37,857 nucleotides of DNA from Desulfobacteraceae bacterium (GTDB lineage Bacteria > Desulfobacterota > Desulfobacteria > Desulfobacterales > ETH-SRB1), in assembly GCA_014237365.1 (NCBI GenBank), contig JABZFQ010000237.1:1-37857 (forward strand), given 5' to 3'. Shown in pieces: positions 15,440 through 23,449 of this stretch. A program made the translations under genes and the position numbers. The notes below the pieces were generated by a model that did no database searches, was not told the DNA's origin, and worked only from the letters and a program-made list of their open reading frames with translations. Numbering within the stretch: position 1 is the first letter of the stretch; the number at the start of each line of letters is the position of its first letter.

Positions 15440-15533
15440 CGTCTATGCCTCCAATACTCATTCCTGAATCTTCTACGCAGGCCATTTCTCTACTTATAAC
15501 TATCTGAAAACAAAGTGAATTACAATTTTATTT

Positions 15534-16137
15534 GTGTAGTGACAATTGTTTTTCTATTTTTCCCAATTCAAAGATTCTCAAAAGCTTTTCTTGAACAGCA
15601 ATCTCGAGTATTAACTTTAATTCTACTTTGTTACATTAGATCGAATACTAATGTTGATGCAAATTAACAAAGCCCAATAAATTCAAGCAGTTACCTTGTA
15701 ATCTAACAAAGTAGGATTAACCGGACTTCTATTTCCCCTAATACATTTAAGAATGGTTTCAGCAGACCCAAGGAATTGAACGAGTGTAAACTTTACTTTT
15801 TCCCGAGCCTCAACTTTTTCCAAAATCTTTCTTGCTAATTTTTTTACGATATGTTTCATTATTAAAAACAATAATCTGTTTATGCTAATATTTTAATAGG
15901 TTAGGTTGATTACTATGCTTGAGTACAATTTTTAGTAGTAATCAATGATAATAGGCTGAATATATTGCAAAATAACAGATTGCAAGGTAGTACTTTTCAA
16001 CACCCTTAATAAGTATTATTTTCTTATTTTCGTGTAATAATTGTTCCTATAGTTAACCTCGTTTAAAATCTATTACTACACTTAGCATCTAAATGCAACA
16101 ATATCAATCAAATTTAGTATTAATTATGTCACTACAC
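15534..16137. mobile_element. Possible degenerate insertion element (inverted ends GTGTAGTGACA)
   Basis: GTGTAGTGACA at 15534-15544 is the exact reverse complement of 16127-16137, and the match extends outward with one extra base (TATTT/TATTTA). The inside is very AT-rich, holds one doubtful small frame and a 10-bp hairpin (15906-15915 with 15936-15945), and has no complete transposase. The right end lies about 50 bases before the point where homology to the Mod gene begins, so the element may have removed the Mod 5' end. An 11-bp repeat could also be chance. Confidence 0.35.
15683..15871 (-). CDS. Small hypothetical protein or transposase remnant
   Basis: A 62-codon frame starting MFLIMKHIVKKLARKILEKVEAREKVKF. 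I recognise no family. It is basic at its start and lies wholly inside the possible mobile-element remnant 15534-16137. It lacks a clear ribosome-binding site. It may be the end of a decayed gene or not expressed at all. Confidence 0.22.
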   Translation of the reverse strand: MFLIMKHIVKKLARKILEKVEAREKVKFTLVQFLGSAETILKCIRGNRSPVNPTLLDYKVTA

Positions 16138-16299
16138 TAAATATTTTAAAAAAACCTATAAAATCAGAGACTTGATGGTAGGATTATAAGCCGCCGGGAA
16201 GATTCGGGTGGGATTAAATACGGCAGTAACTTTCAGCCATTTGTAAATAAGCGGGATGTAAAAGACGGCAAAGACGAAGACCTGTCTGCAGAGCCGGAA

Positions 16300-18240
16300 A
16301 TGATTAAGGCCTTTCGGGATATCTGGGAGCTGGGCATTCATTCGTATCTGACTTATCTGCGGGATCGCCTGCTGCTTGCTCGTGAAATGCTGCATGAAAG
16401 CGGTAGCGTGTTTGTGCAGATTAGTGATGAGAATGTGCATCATGTTCGGGAGATTATGGATGAAGTGTTTGGGTATCAAAACTTTATGGGTCAAATAGTT
16501 TTTATTAAAACTGCAGCACTTATGGGCAATCATTTATCTAGTAATTATGATTATTTACTGTGGTTTTCGAAGAATAAGGAAAAAGCAAAATATAGACAAT
16601 TATTTATCCCTAAAAAGGAAAGAACGGAATTAGGTACGTTTTCTTGGGTTGAGCTTACTAATGGGGAATGTAGAAGATTGTCAAAGGTTGAAATGAAAGG
16701 AGAAATCCATGTTCCTGAAGGTTATAGGAGATTCAGAGCTTCTGATTTATCTGGTCAAGGAGAAACAAGTAGCGGTTCATATGAACTTGAATTTGAAGGA
16801 GGTAAATATTTCCCTCCAAATGGTAGACACTGGACAACGAATCTTGCAGGAATGAAAAAACTCATAGCAGCTAAACGAATTATAAAACAAGGGAGTGGCT
16901 TAGCTTATAAAAGATTTGAAGATGATTATCCTGTTATGCCAATTGTTACTGTCTGGGATGATACAATAATTGGAACATTTTCGCAAAAAATATACGTTGT
17001 GCAAACTGGTAAATTAGCCGTTGAAAGATCTCTGTTAATGACCACCGATCCGAGCGACATAGTCCTCGACATAAGCTGTGGCAGCGGCACAACAGCCAAT
17101 GTAGCCGAGCAATGGGGCAGACGATGGATAACCTGCGATACTTCAAGAGTAGCTCTCACACTTGCCAAGCAACGGCTAATGACCGCAAATTTTGATTATT
17201 ACAAACTGGCACATCCAAACGAAGGCATCAGCAGTGGTTTTGAGTACAAATCCGTGCCGCATATTACGCTAAAAAGCATTGCCAACAATGAACCTCCGGC
17301 AACGGAAACACTTTACGATCAGCCTTATATTGACAACAAGAAAACCCGCATCACCGGCCCCTTCACAGTCGAAGCCGTCCCTGCTCCTTATGCCAAAAGC
17401 TTTGATGAACTGAGAAATGATGATAGCGGTTCAGACACCTCTATTGCCCGCACCGGTGAAACCCACCGCCAAAGCGAATGGCGGGATGAGTTATTAAGAG
17501 CAGGTGTAAGAGCCAAGGGCGGAAAGATAATTCAGTTCACCCGAGTCGAGCCGCTTTCAGGCACAAAATTCATTCAGGCAGAAGCGGAAACTAAAGAAGA
17601 TGTTCCCCAAAAAGTATTGGTTATCTTTGGCCCGGAACATGCGCCGCTGGAACAAAGACAGGTGGAAAACGCCTGGCAGGAGGCCCGTGCTTTAAATCCC
17701 GATATGCTTTTGTTCTGCGCTTTCCAGTTTGACGATGAAGCGGCCAAAGATATTGATGAACTTACTCCTGAAATTGCTGGCATGCAGCTCTTAAAAGCAC
17801 AGATGAATGCGGATATGTTTACCGATGATCTGCGTAAAAAACGTTCAAGCAATGAAAGTTTCTGGCTGGTGGGTCAACCTGATGTAAAGGTTCATAAACA
17901 AAAAGACGGTAAACTACAGGTGGAAGTAATGGGTTTTGACTATTATAATCCCAAAACCGGTAATGTGGAAAGCGGAGGTAAAAAGAACATTGCCATGTGG
18001 ATGCTGGATACCGATTACGACAATCGGTCGCTTTTTCCATCACAGGTATTCTTCCCAATGGCAGGAGCAAAGGACGGATGGGCAAAACTGGCCAGGAACT
18101 TAAAAGCTGAAATAGACGAAGAAAAAATCGAAGCTTTTAAAGGTACCATTTCCCTTCCTTTCAAACCTGGCAGTGCTGTTGCAGTAAAAATCATTGATGA
18201 TCGCGGGATTGAATCCCTGCGGGTAATAAAGGTGGCATAA
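16300..18240 (+). CDS. Type III-like DNA methyltransferase (Mod), 5'-truncated
   Basis: The 646-residue frame is the middle and end of a beta-class adenine methyltransferase of type III-like systems. The cofactor motif reads VLDISCGSGTTANVAEQWGRRW (about 254-275; usual form DPTCGSGT). Homology continues upstream of the ATG in the same frame (GGIKYGSNFQPFVNKRDV, near 16207-16260) and stops at a point where the catalytic DPPY motif and the N-terminal 100 or so residues should be: the sequence there reads REDSGGIKYGSNF in place of DPPYGIKYGSNF, and a stop lies at 16159. No start codon precedes 16300. The enzyme should therefore be inactive. The next gene starts on its stop codon (TAATG). Confidence 0.85.
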   Translation: MIKAFRDIWELGIHSYLTYLRDRLLLAREMLHESGSVFVQISDENVHHVREIMDEVFGYQNFMGQIVFIKTAALMGNHLSSNYDYLLWFSKNKEKAKYRQLFIPKKERTELGTFSWVELTNGECRRLSKVEMKGEIHVPEGYRRFRASDLSGQGETSSGSYELEFEGGKYFPPNGRHWTTNLAGMKKLIAAKRIIKQGSGLAYKRFEDDYPVMPIVTVWDDTIIGTFSQKIYVVQTGKLAVERSLLMTTDPSDIVLDISCGSGTTANVAEQWGRRWITCDTSRVALTLAKQRLMTANFDYYKLAHPNEGISSGFEYKSVPHITLKSIANNEPPATETLYDQPYIDNKKTRITGPFTVEAVPAPYAKSFDELRNDDSGSDTSIARTGETHRQSEWRDELLRAGVRAKGGKIIQFTRVEPLSGTKFIQAEAETKEDVPQKVLVIFGPEHAPLEQRQVENAWQEARALNPDMLLFCAFQFDDEAAKDIDELTPEIAGMQLLKAQMNADMFTDDLRKKRSSNESFWLVGQPDVKVHKQKDGKLQVEVMGFDYYNPKTGNVESGGKKNIAMWMLDTDYDNRSLFPSQVFFPMAGAKDGWAKLARNLKAEIDEEKIEAFKGTISLPFKPGSAVAVKIIDDRGIESLRVIKVA

Positions 18241-19379
18241 TGGCAGGCAGAGTTGAAAATATAAATAAGGACATATTGCGTCAATGCCGTAAGCAGATTG
18301 GTTTGAGTCTTCCTGCCGTTGCAAAAAAAGTGGCAAAGATTGCTGTCATAGAGCAGGGAGATCAAAAACCGACCTTTAAACAATTAGATACTCTTGCGGA
18401 GCTATATAAAGTGCCGCGCTGGGTATTTATTTCAGAGCATCTTCCTGAAAAATATCAGCTTGATAAGGCAATACCCGCCTTCCGTCAGTTTATCGACAGC
18501 AATGCAGATGTTTTCAGTGAACATAAGGTTCGCAGCCTGATCGCTCGGGTTGACCGTTTCCGTGAGCTGATTTTAGAACTGCGCGAAGATATGGACGAAC
18601 CGGTGACTGACTTTCATCCGCTGGCGTTGAAAAGAAATGTTGCGTCGGATTTTGCGGCGCAACAGGTGCGTGACTGGTTAGACATAACAGAAGAGAGTTT
18701 TAAGTTTTCTAAATGGAAAGAAATGCTGGAAGAAAAAAACATTTTTGTTTTTATGACCAGTAAGTATAAGGGGTGGTCTCATGTGGATAAGGCGCTGTTT
18801 CGTGGGCTGGCCATTTACCATCAGAAATTACCGATCATCATTATCAATGATTCAGATGCAAAAAAGGCCCAATCATTCACCTTGTTTCATGAGTTAGGAC
18901 ACCTGCTTAGAAAGGAAAGCGCGATTGATGACTGGGGCGCGTATCACCAGCGGGTTGAAAGATGGTGTGATGAGTTGTCCGGCAATGTATTGATGCCTGC
19001 TGCTCAGTTTCAAACCGCTATTCACAACATAAATATAGATGACCTGGATGAGATAAAAAGTATCGCCGGTAATTTTCAGGTCAGTGCTTATGCCTGCCTG
19101 GTGCGACTCCGACAATTGCGGCTAATTGATCAGGACGATTATCTGCATTTTGAAGCACAATTAAAGGCTGAATATAGAAAGTTGCAAAAGAAACTTAAAG
19201 AAAGTGCTGGCGGGCCTGCCAGAAACCGTCCGCAGGAAGTGCTTAATCAATACGGACATATTTACGCGAATGCCCTTTTTCAGGCATATCGCAACAAGGA
19301 GTTTGGGTTACATAAACTTTGTCAAGCATTTGATTTAAAGCGCGTTCCTTATGTTTTAGAGATAGGCAGGCAACTATGA
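18240..19379 (+). CDS. XRE-type HTH plus ImmA/IrrE metallopeptidase
   Basis: A 379-residue protein. Residues about 10-60 form a helix-turn-helix resembling the Cro/C1 (XRE) type (QCRKQIGLSLPAVAKKV..KIAVIEQGDQKPTFKQLDTLAELY), and the middle carries the zinc-peptidase motif FHELGH (H217-H221) with the third ligand expected in the following WCDELSGNVLMP segment. ImmA/IrrE proteins cleave repressors to switch genes on; this kind is often found next to DUF4411 genes, where a toxin-antitoxin role has been suggested. It starts on the Mod stop codon and overlaps the DUF4411 gene by four bases, so the four genes 16300-22705 form one transcription unit. Confidence 0.86.
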   Translation: MAGRVENINKDILRQCRKQIGLSLPAVAKKVAKIAVIEQGDQKPTFKQLDTLAELYKVPRWVFISEHLPEKYQLDKAIPAFRQFIDSNADVFSEHKVRSLIARVDRFRELILELREDMDEPVTDFHPLALKRNVASDFAAQQVRDWLDITEESFKFSKWKEMLEEKNIFVFMTSKYKGWSHVDKALFRGLAIYHQKLPIIIINDSDAKKAQSFTLFHELGHLLRKESAIDDWGAYHQRVERWCDELSGNVLMPAAQFQTAIHNINIDDLDEIKSIAGNFQVSAYACLVRLRQLRLIDQDDYLHFEAQLKAEYRKLQKKLKESAGGPARNRPQEVLNQYGHIYANALFQAYRNKEFGLHKLCQAFDLKRVPYVLEIGRQL

Positions 19380-19888
19380 GTGGTCAATATTGCCTTGATG
19401 CCAATATTTTTATCACTGCCTGGAACAGCAGCTATCCCATGAAGGTGTTTCCATCTTTATGGGAACACCTTGCACAATACCGAAATAATCTTGTTTTGAT
19501 CAAACCTGTCTTTGATGAGATTGACCCCATTTCATCGGCAGATAAAAAACTGCCAAAGAACAAAAAAAAAGAAAAATATTCACTGCGTGTTTGGATGATA
19601 GATAATCATTTTGACGCAAAGCCGATTACTGATGAAATAAATGCTGTTTCTCTGGAGTTAGAGAAAGAATATGAAACAAATAATAATCCAAAAGGCGCTA
19701 ATCAAAATGATATTACCTTAATTGCCCACGCAAAGGTAAAAGAGAAAATTGTTGTAACCTGTGAAGAAGAGCAAACTCAAAAGCCGGGAAAGAAAAAAAA
19801 TTACAAGATTCCTCTGATTTGTAATGAACAAGGCGTTGAGTGGATCAAATTTGTAACAATGCTGGATCGTCTTGGTATAAGGATATAG
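19376..19888 (+). CDS. DUF4411 family protein (PIN-like)
   Basis: The 170-residue protein starts MSGQYCLDANIFITAWNSSYP, the DUF4411 signature, with acidic residues spaced as in PIN-domain nucleases (D9 in LDANIF, D/E in PVFDEIDPI, D in NQNDITLIAHAK). PIN domains are Mg-dependent RNA nucleases and the usual toxin component. It overlaps the ImmA/IrrE gene by four bases and lies three bases before the res gene. A toxin paired with the HTH-peptidase as antitoxin, embedded in a restriction-modification operon, is a reasonable inference, not shown by sequence alone. Confidence 0.8.
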   Translation: MSGQYCLDANIFITAWNSSYPMKVFPSLWEHLAQYRNNLVLIKPVFDEIDPISSADKKLPKNKKKEKYSLRVWMIDNHFDAKPITDEINAVSLELEKEYETNNNPKGANQNDITLIAHAKVKEKIVVTCEEEQTQKPGKKKNYKIPLICNEQGVEWIKFVTMLDRLGIRI

Positions 19889-19891
19889 CGG

Positions 19892-22705
19892 ATGGCAAAA
19901 AATATTGACAAGCTGATTATAAACAGCCCTTACAAAGAGCCAAAACAGCATTGGTCTTATATTAGGGAAACAAAAGAACATACATTAAAAGAAGGAAGAA
20001 GATCAGCAGGCTACATAATTGCTACTCCTGGTTCAAAATCGCATGACGACCCGGGAATTTTTGTGGAAATTAAATTGGTTAATAAGATTCGACCAAGAGT
20101 AAAAACATGGCGGGAAGCCGGTTATCCCGGAGTAACCGGCATTACCAAACGGCTTTTGGATCATTGGCAAGACCCGGAGGAACGTAAAGACCGCAGATTT
20201 TTCTTTTGCCAGTTGGAGGCGATTGAAACGCTTATCTGGCTGATCGAAGCTCCTGCTGCTGAAAAAGTCGGTATAGATATTCATGGAGACGGCGGCGCTT
20301 TTGAACGCTGGTGCAGTAAAATGGCCACAGGTTCAGGCAAAACCATTATTATGGCAATGATTATTGCCTGGAATTTTTTGAATAAAGTAACCAGCCCGAC
20401 CGATGCGCGGTTCAGTAAAAATGCTCTTGTTGTAGCTCCCGGTTTGACAGTAAAAAGCAGGTTACAGGTATTACAGCCAACCCACTCTGAAAATTACTAT
20501 AAAGAGTTTAATATCGTACCGGCATCTTTGATGGACAAACTCCGACAAGGAAAAGTGCTGATACAAAACTGGCATACACTGGCATGGGATACCCAGGAAA
20601 AATTGAATGTTAAAATCAAAAAAGGTCATTTGCGGTCTGTGGACAAAAGAAAGCGGACAGAAATAAGCGGCGTGGCTTATGTCCGGCAAGTCTTGGGCGA
20701 TATGGCTAATTCACGAAATATTCTTGTGATTAACGATGAAGCACACCACGCATGGCGTATGAACCCGGAAGCAATCGGAAAATATAAGCGAACCGGTTCA
20801 GAAAAAGACAGTGCGGAAGAAGCTACAATCTGGGTCGGAGGCTTAGACAAAATACATAAACAAAGAGGGATTCTGCGCTGTTTTGACCTTTCTGCCACTC
20901 CGTTTACACCATCCGGTAAAAAATCAGCAGAAGAGGCATTGTTTACATGGATTGTCTCTGATTTTGGACTGAACGATGCCATTGAATCAGGGCTGGTAAA
21001 AACACCTCGGGTTGTCGTTCGTGATGATAGTATCGTGACCAAAGAACTCAAATCACGGCTTTATCATATTTATGCAGATGATGAGGTAAAAGATGATATT
21101 AATCGTAAAGCAGAAGAAACAGAACCTCTTCCGGATTTATTGATAAATGCATACTACCTTTTAGGAAAAGACTGGCAGGAAACCAGAAATAAATGGGTGG
21201 AAGCTGGTCATAAAGTGCCGCCTGTGATGATTGCTGTTGCAAATAGAACTGAAACTTCGGCGCGCATAAAATATGCTTTTGACCACAAGCAGATATTAAT
21301 CCCTGAACTGTGTGATGCAGATAAAACTCTGCAAATAGACAGTAAGATACTCAATGAAGCTGAATCGGAAACAGAGACTGTTGAAATAAAAAATCACCCA
21401 AAACTTACAAAAAAACAGCATGCTGAGTTATTGCGTCAAATCGTTGATACTGTTGGCAGAGAGGGCAAGCTTGGCGAACAGATTCAAAATATAATCTCTG
21501 TAGGTATGCTTTCAGAGGGGTGGGATGCCAGGACAGTAACTCATATCATGGGACTAAGAGCTTTTTCCAGCCAGCTATTATGCGAGCAGGTCGTTGGGCG
21601 TGGACTCCGAAGAGTGAGTTATGATGCAGGCGATGATGGTTTATTTCAACCGGAATATGTTAATATATTCGGTGTTCCGTTTACGTTCCTGCCACATGAA
21701 GGAGGTGATGGCCCACCGCCTCCACCGCCTCCGCCAAAAACTAAAATAGAGCCTGTAAAAGAAAAATCAAAACATGAAATTACATGGCCGAACATTCTCA
21801 GAATAGATCATGTATATCGACCGGTTTTAAAGATGGATTGGGGCAAGGTTAAGATTTTAGAGATAGACCCTTACGAGTCTATTACAGAGGCAGATTTAGC
21901 TGCGATTATTTCAGGGAAACCAAACAAGGCAGTTAAAGCTGCAATTGGTCTGGAAAAAATTGCAGAAGACACAAGAGTGCAGACAATAGTTTTCAGAATT
22001 GCTTCTACAATATACAATTCAGAAAAACGACCGGATTGGAAAGGAAGCAAGGAAATATTTCTTGCACAGGTTGTAAGAATTGTTGGGGAGTTTATTCTGT
22101 CCGATAAAATCACAATCAAACATGATTTGTTTCATCAGGATGATTCAAAAAAGAAGATATTGATGATTCTCAACATGAATAAAATCATTCAGCACATCTG
22201 GTCAGAAATACGAGTTGAAAATACTGAAAAATTAACTCCTGTTTTTGACAAGGAGAATTCAATCAGATCAACATCCGGTGTAAGAACCTGGTTTACAAGT
22301 AAACCTTGCGAATGGATTGAAAAATCACATATCAGCCATTGCGTATATGACAGCGGATGGGAAGCCACGGAAGCATATTTTCTTGAAAAATCGGATTTAG
22401 TCACATCTTTTGTAAAAAATGATCATTTAGGATTTACAATTCTATATAATCACAAAGGGGTCATAAGAAAATATTATCCCGACTTTATTATCAGGCTGGC
22501 AAACGGCGAATACATGATACTTGAAACAAAAGGTAAAGATAGTCGGCAAAACCAAACGAAACGAGAATATCTAAATGAATGGATAAAAGCAGTTAATGAA
22601 CAAGGCGGCTTTGGCAAATGGCATTGGGATGTTTCTTTTGAACCATCGGATATTGAGAGTAAAGTTAAGAATTCAATATCCATGTCCTCTGGGCATGGAT
22701 ATTGA
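19892..22705 (+). CDS. Type III-like restriction helicase-nuclease (Res)
   Basis: A 937-residue DEAD/DEAH-type protein. Walker A is ATGSGKT (145-151), the DEAH box is NDEAHH (D282-H285), and motif III-like SATPF follows near 345. Motif VI lies in EQVVGRGLRR near 565-575. The C-terminus carries a PD-(D/E)xK-like nuclease core: D864 in YYPDFIIRL and E878-T-K880 in LETKGK. It belongs to the same class as the large restriction subunits of type III-like systems (often named BPTD_3080 family). A proline-rich PPPPPPPP linker near 610 separates helicase and nuclease parts. Res remains intact while Mod has lost its catalytic motif, which is hazardous for a cell unless Res needs Mod to cut, as type III enzymes do. 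Confidence 0.88.
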   Translation: MAKNIDKLIINSPYKEPKQHWSYIRETKEHTLKEGRRSAGYIIATPGSKSHDDPGIFVEIKLVNKIRPRVKTWREAGYPGVTGITKRLLDHWQDPEERKDRRFFFCQLEAIETLIWLIEAPAAEKVGIDIHGDGGAFERWCSKMATGSGKTIIMAMIIAWNFLNKVTSPTDARFSKNALVVAPGLTVKSRLQVLQPTHSENYYKEFNIVPASLMDKLRQGKVLIQNWHTLAWDTQEKLNVKIKKGHLRSVDKRKRTEISGVAYVRQVLGDMANSRNILVINDEAHHAWRMNPEAIGKYKRTGSEKDSAEEATIWVGGLDKIHKQRGILRCFDLSATPFTPSGKKSAEEALFTWIVSDFGLNDAIESGLVKTPRVVVRDDSIVTKELKSRLYHIYADDEVKDDINRKAEETEPLPDLLINAYYLLGKDWQETRNKWVEAGHKVPPVMIAVANRTETSARIKYAFDHKQILIPELCDADKTLQIDSKILNEAESETETVEIKNHPKLTKKQHAELLRQIVDTVGREGKLGEQIQNIISVGMLSEGWDARTVTHIMGLRAFSSQLLCEQVVGRGLRRVSYDAGDDGLFQPEYVNIFGVPFTFLPHEGGDGPPPPPPPPKTKIEPVKEKSKHEITWPNILRIDHVYRPVLKMDWGKVKILEIDPYESITEADLAAIISGKPNKAVKAAIGLEKIAEDTRVQTIVFRIASTIYNSEKRPDWKGSKEIFLAQVVRIVGEFILSDKITIKHDLFHQDDSKKKILMILNMNKIIQHIWSEIRVENTEKLTPVFDKENSIRSTSGVRTWFTSKPCEWIEKSHISHCVYDSGWEATEAYFLEKSDLVTSFVKNDHLGFTILYNHKGVIRKYYPDFIIRLANGEYMILETKGKDSRQNQTKREYLNEWIKAVNEQGGFGKWHWDVSFEPSDIESKVKNSISMSSGHGY

Positions 22706-22714
22706 ATTCTTAAC
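22664..22714. terminator. 21-bp perfect hairpin at the res stop codon
   Basis: GTTAAGAATTCAATATCCATG (22664-22684) pairs perfectly with 22694-22714 around a 9-base loop. The res stop codon (22703-22705) lies inside the right arm, so the last res codons are part of the stem. It contains two EcoRI sites. No T-run follows, so it may stabilise mRNA ends or be a site for a DNA-binding protein rather than a true factor-independent terminator. Confidence 0.6.
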
Positions 22715-22746
22715 ACTGTTAGGCCAAAAAAAATATAAGGTGAAAC

Positions 22747-23019
22747 GTGAAATTTGAATGGGATCAAAGAAAAGCGAAGTCCAACCTAAAGAAACATGGG
22801 ATTTCTTTTCAGGAAGCTACTACAGTGTTTGGGGATGCCTTGTCGATAACATTTGACGATCCCGACCATTCAATCGACTATCATCGGCTTTTGACATTTA
22901 GATTATCACGAACCGGCAAACTGCTCATTGTATCCCATGCAGAGAGAAGCAAAACAATGAGAATTATCGGTGCCAGACCTGTGACAAAACAAGAGAGGCA
23001 GATATATGAAGAAGGTTAA
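22747..23019 (+). CDS. BrnT-family toxin
   Basis: A 90-residue protein with GTG start after AAGGTGAAAC. FEWDQRKAKSNLKKHGISFQEA and DHSIDYHRLL..RIIGARPVTKQERQIYEEG are the BrnT signature. BrnT is a RelE-like ribonuclease that arrests growth under stress and is neutralised by its antitoxin. The partner gene overlaps by 14 bases. It lies at the right end of the restriction operon, behind the 21-bp hairpin. Confidence 0.85.
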   Translation: MKFEWDQRKAKSNLKKHGISFQEATTVFGDALSITFDDPDHSIDYHRLLTFRLSRTGKLLIVSHAERSKTMRIIGARPVTKQERQIYEEG

Positions 23020-23242
23020 GAAAAAAGATGGAATAAGGCCTGAATATAAAAGGGAAGACCTTGGTGTTGGAGTACGCGGCAAGTATTATGATGCGTACCA
23101 AGAGTCACACAACGTTGTGTTGCTTAAACCAGAAGTAGCGAAAGCGTTTCCGACAGAAGAAGCTGTAAATGAAGCCTTGATGTCGTTAATCAGGGTGGCC
23201 AAAACATCGATGGGCCTAACGAAAGACTCAACCTCAACCTGA
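23006..23242 (+). CDS. Antitoxin of the BrnT pair
   Basis: A 78-residue basic protein, RPEYKREDLGVGVRGKYYDAYQESHNVVLLKPEVAKAFPTEEAVNEALMSLI, the common small antitoxin type that follows BrnT or related toxins and contains a ribbon-helix-helix-like tail. It overlaps the toxin gene by 14 bases, as usual. It is a different family from the BrnA-like protein at 15182-15439. The following 207 bases up to 23449 hold no gene that I can support. Confidence 0.75.
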   Translation: MKKVKKKDGIRPEYKREDLGVGVRGKYYDAYQESHNVVLLKPEVAKAFPTEEAVNEALMSLIRVAKTSMGLTKDSTST

Positions 23243-23449
23243 CCCCGCAGTAAGATGCAAAGTTATGTGGAATATTGTACATTTAAACTCTATAGCAAAC
23301 TTTCAACTTCTTGATTCTGGCACTAATAGAGGCAAAAAAAATGAAAACATCACGAAAACCCAACTAAGATTGCCGAATCGGCTAGCCTGGGGTCTTTTTC
23401 CCTGATAAATATGATTGATTTTAGTGGCAACGGGTGTAACCGGGCACTA

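Noticed and set aside
15440-15682. BrnT toxin gene next to the BrnA-like antitoxin
   Set aside because: No open frame with the BrnT pattern is present on either strand here.
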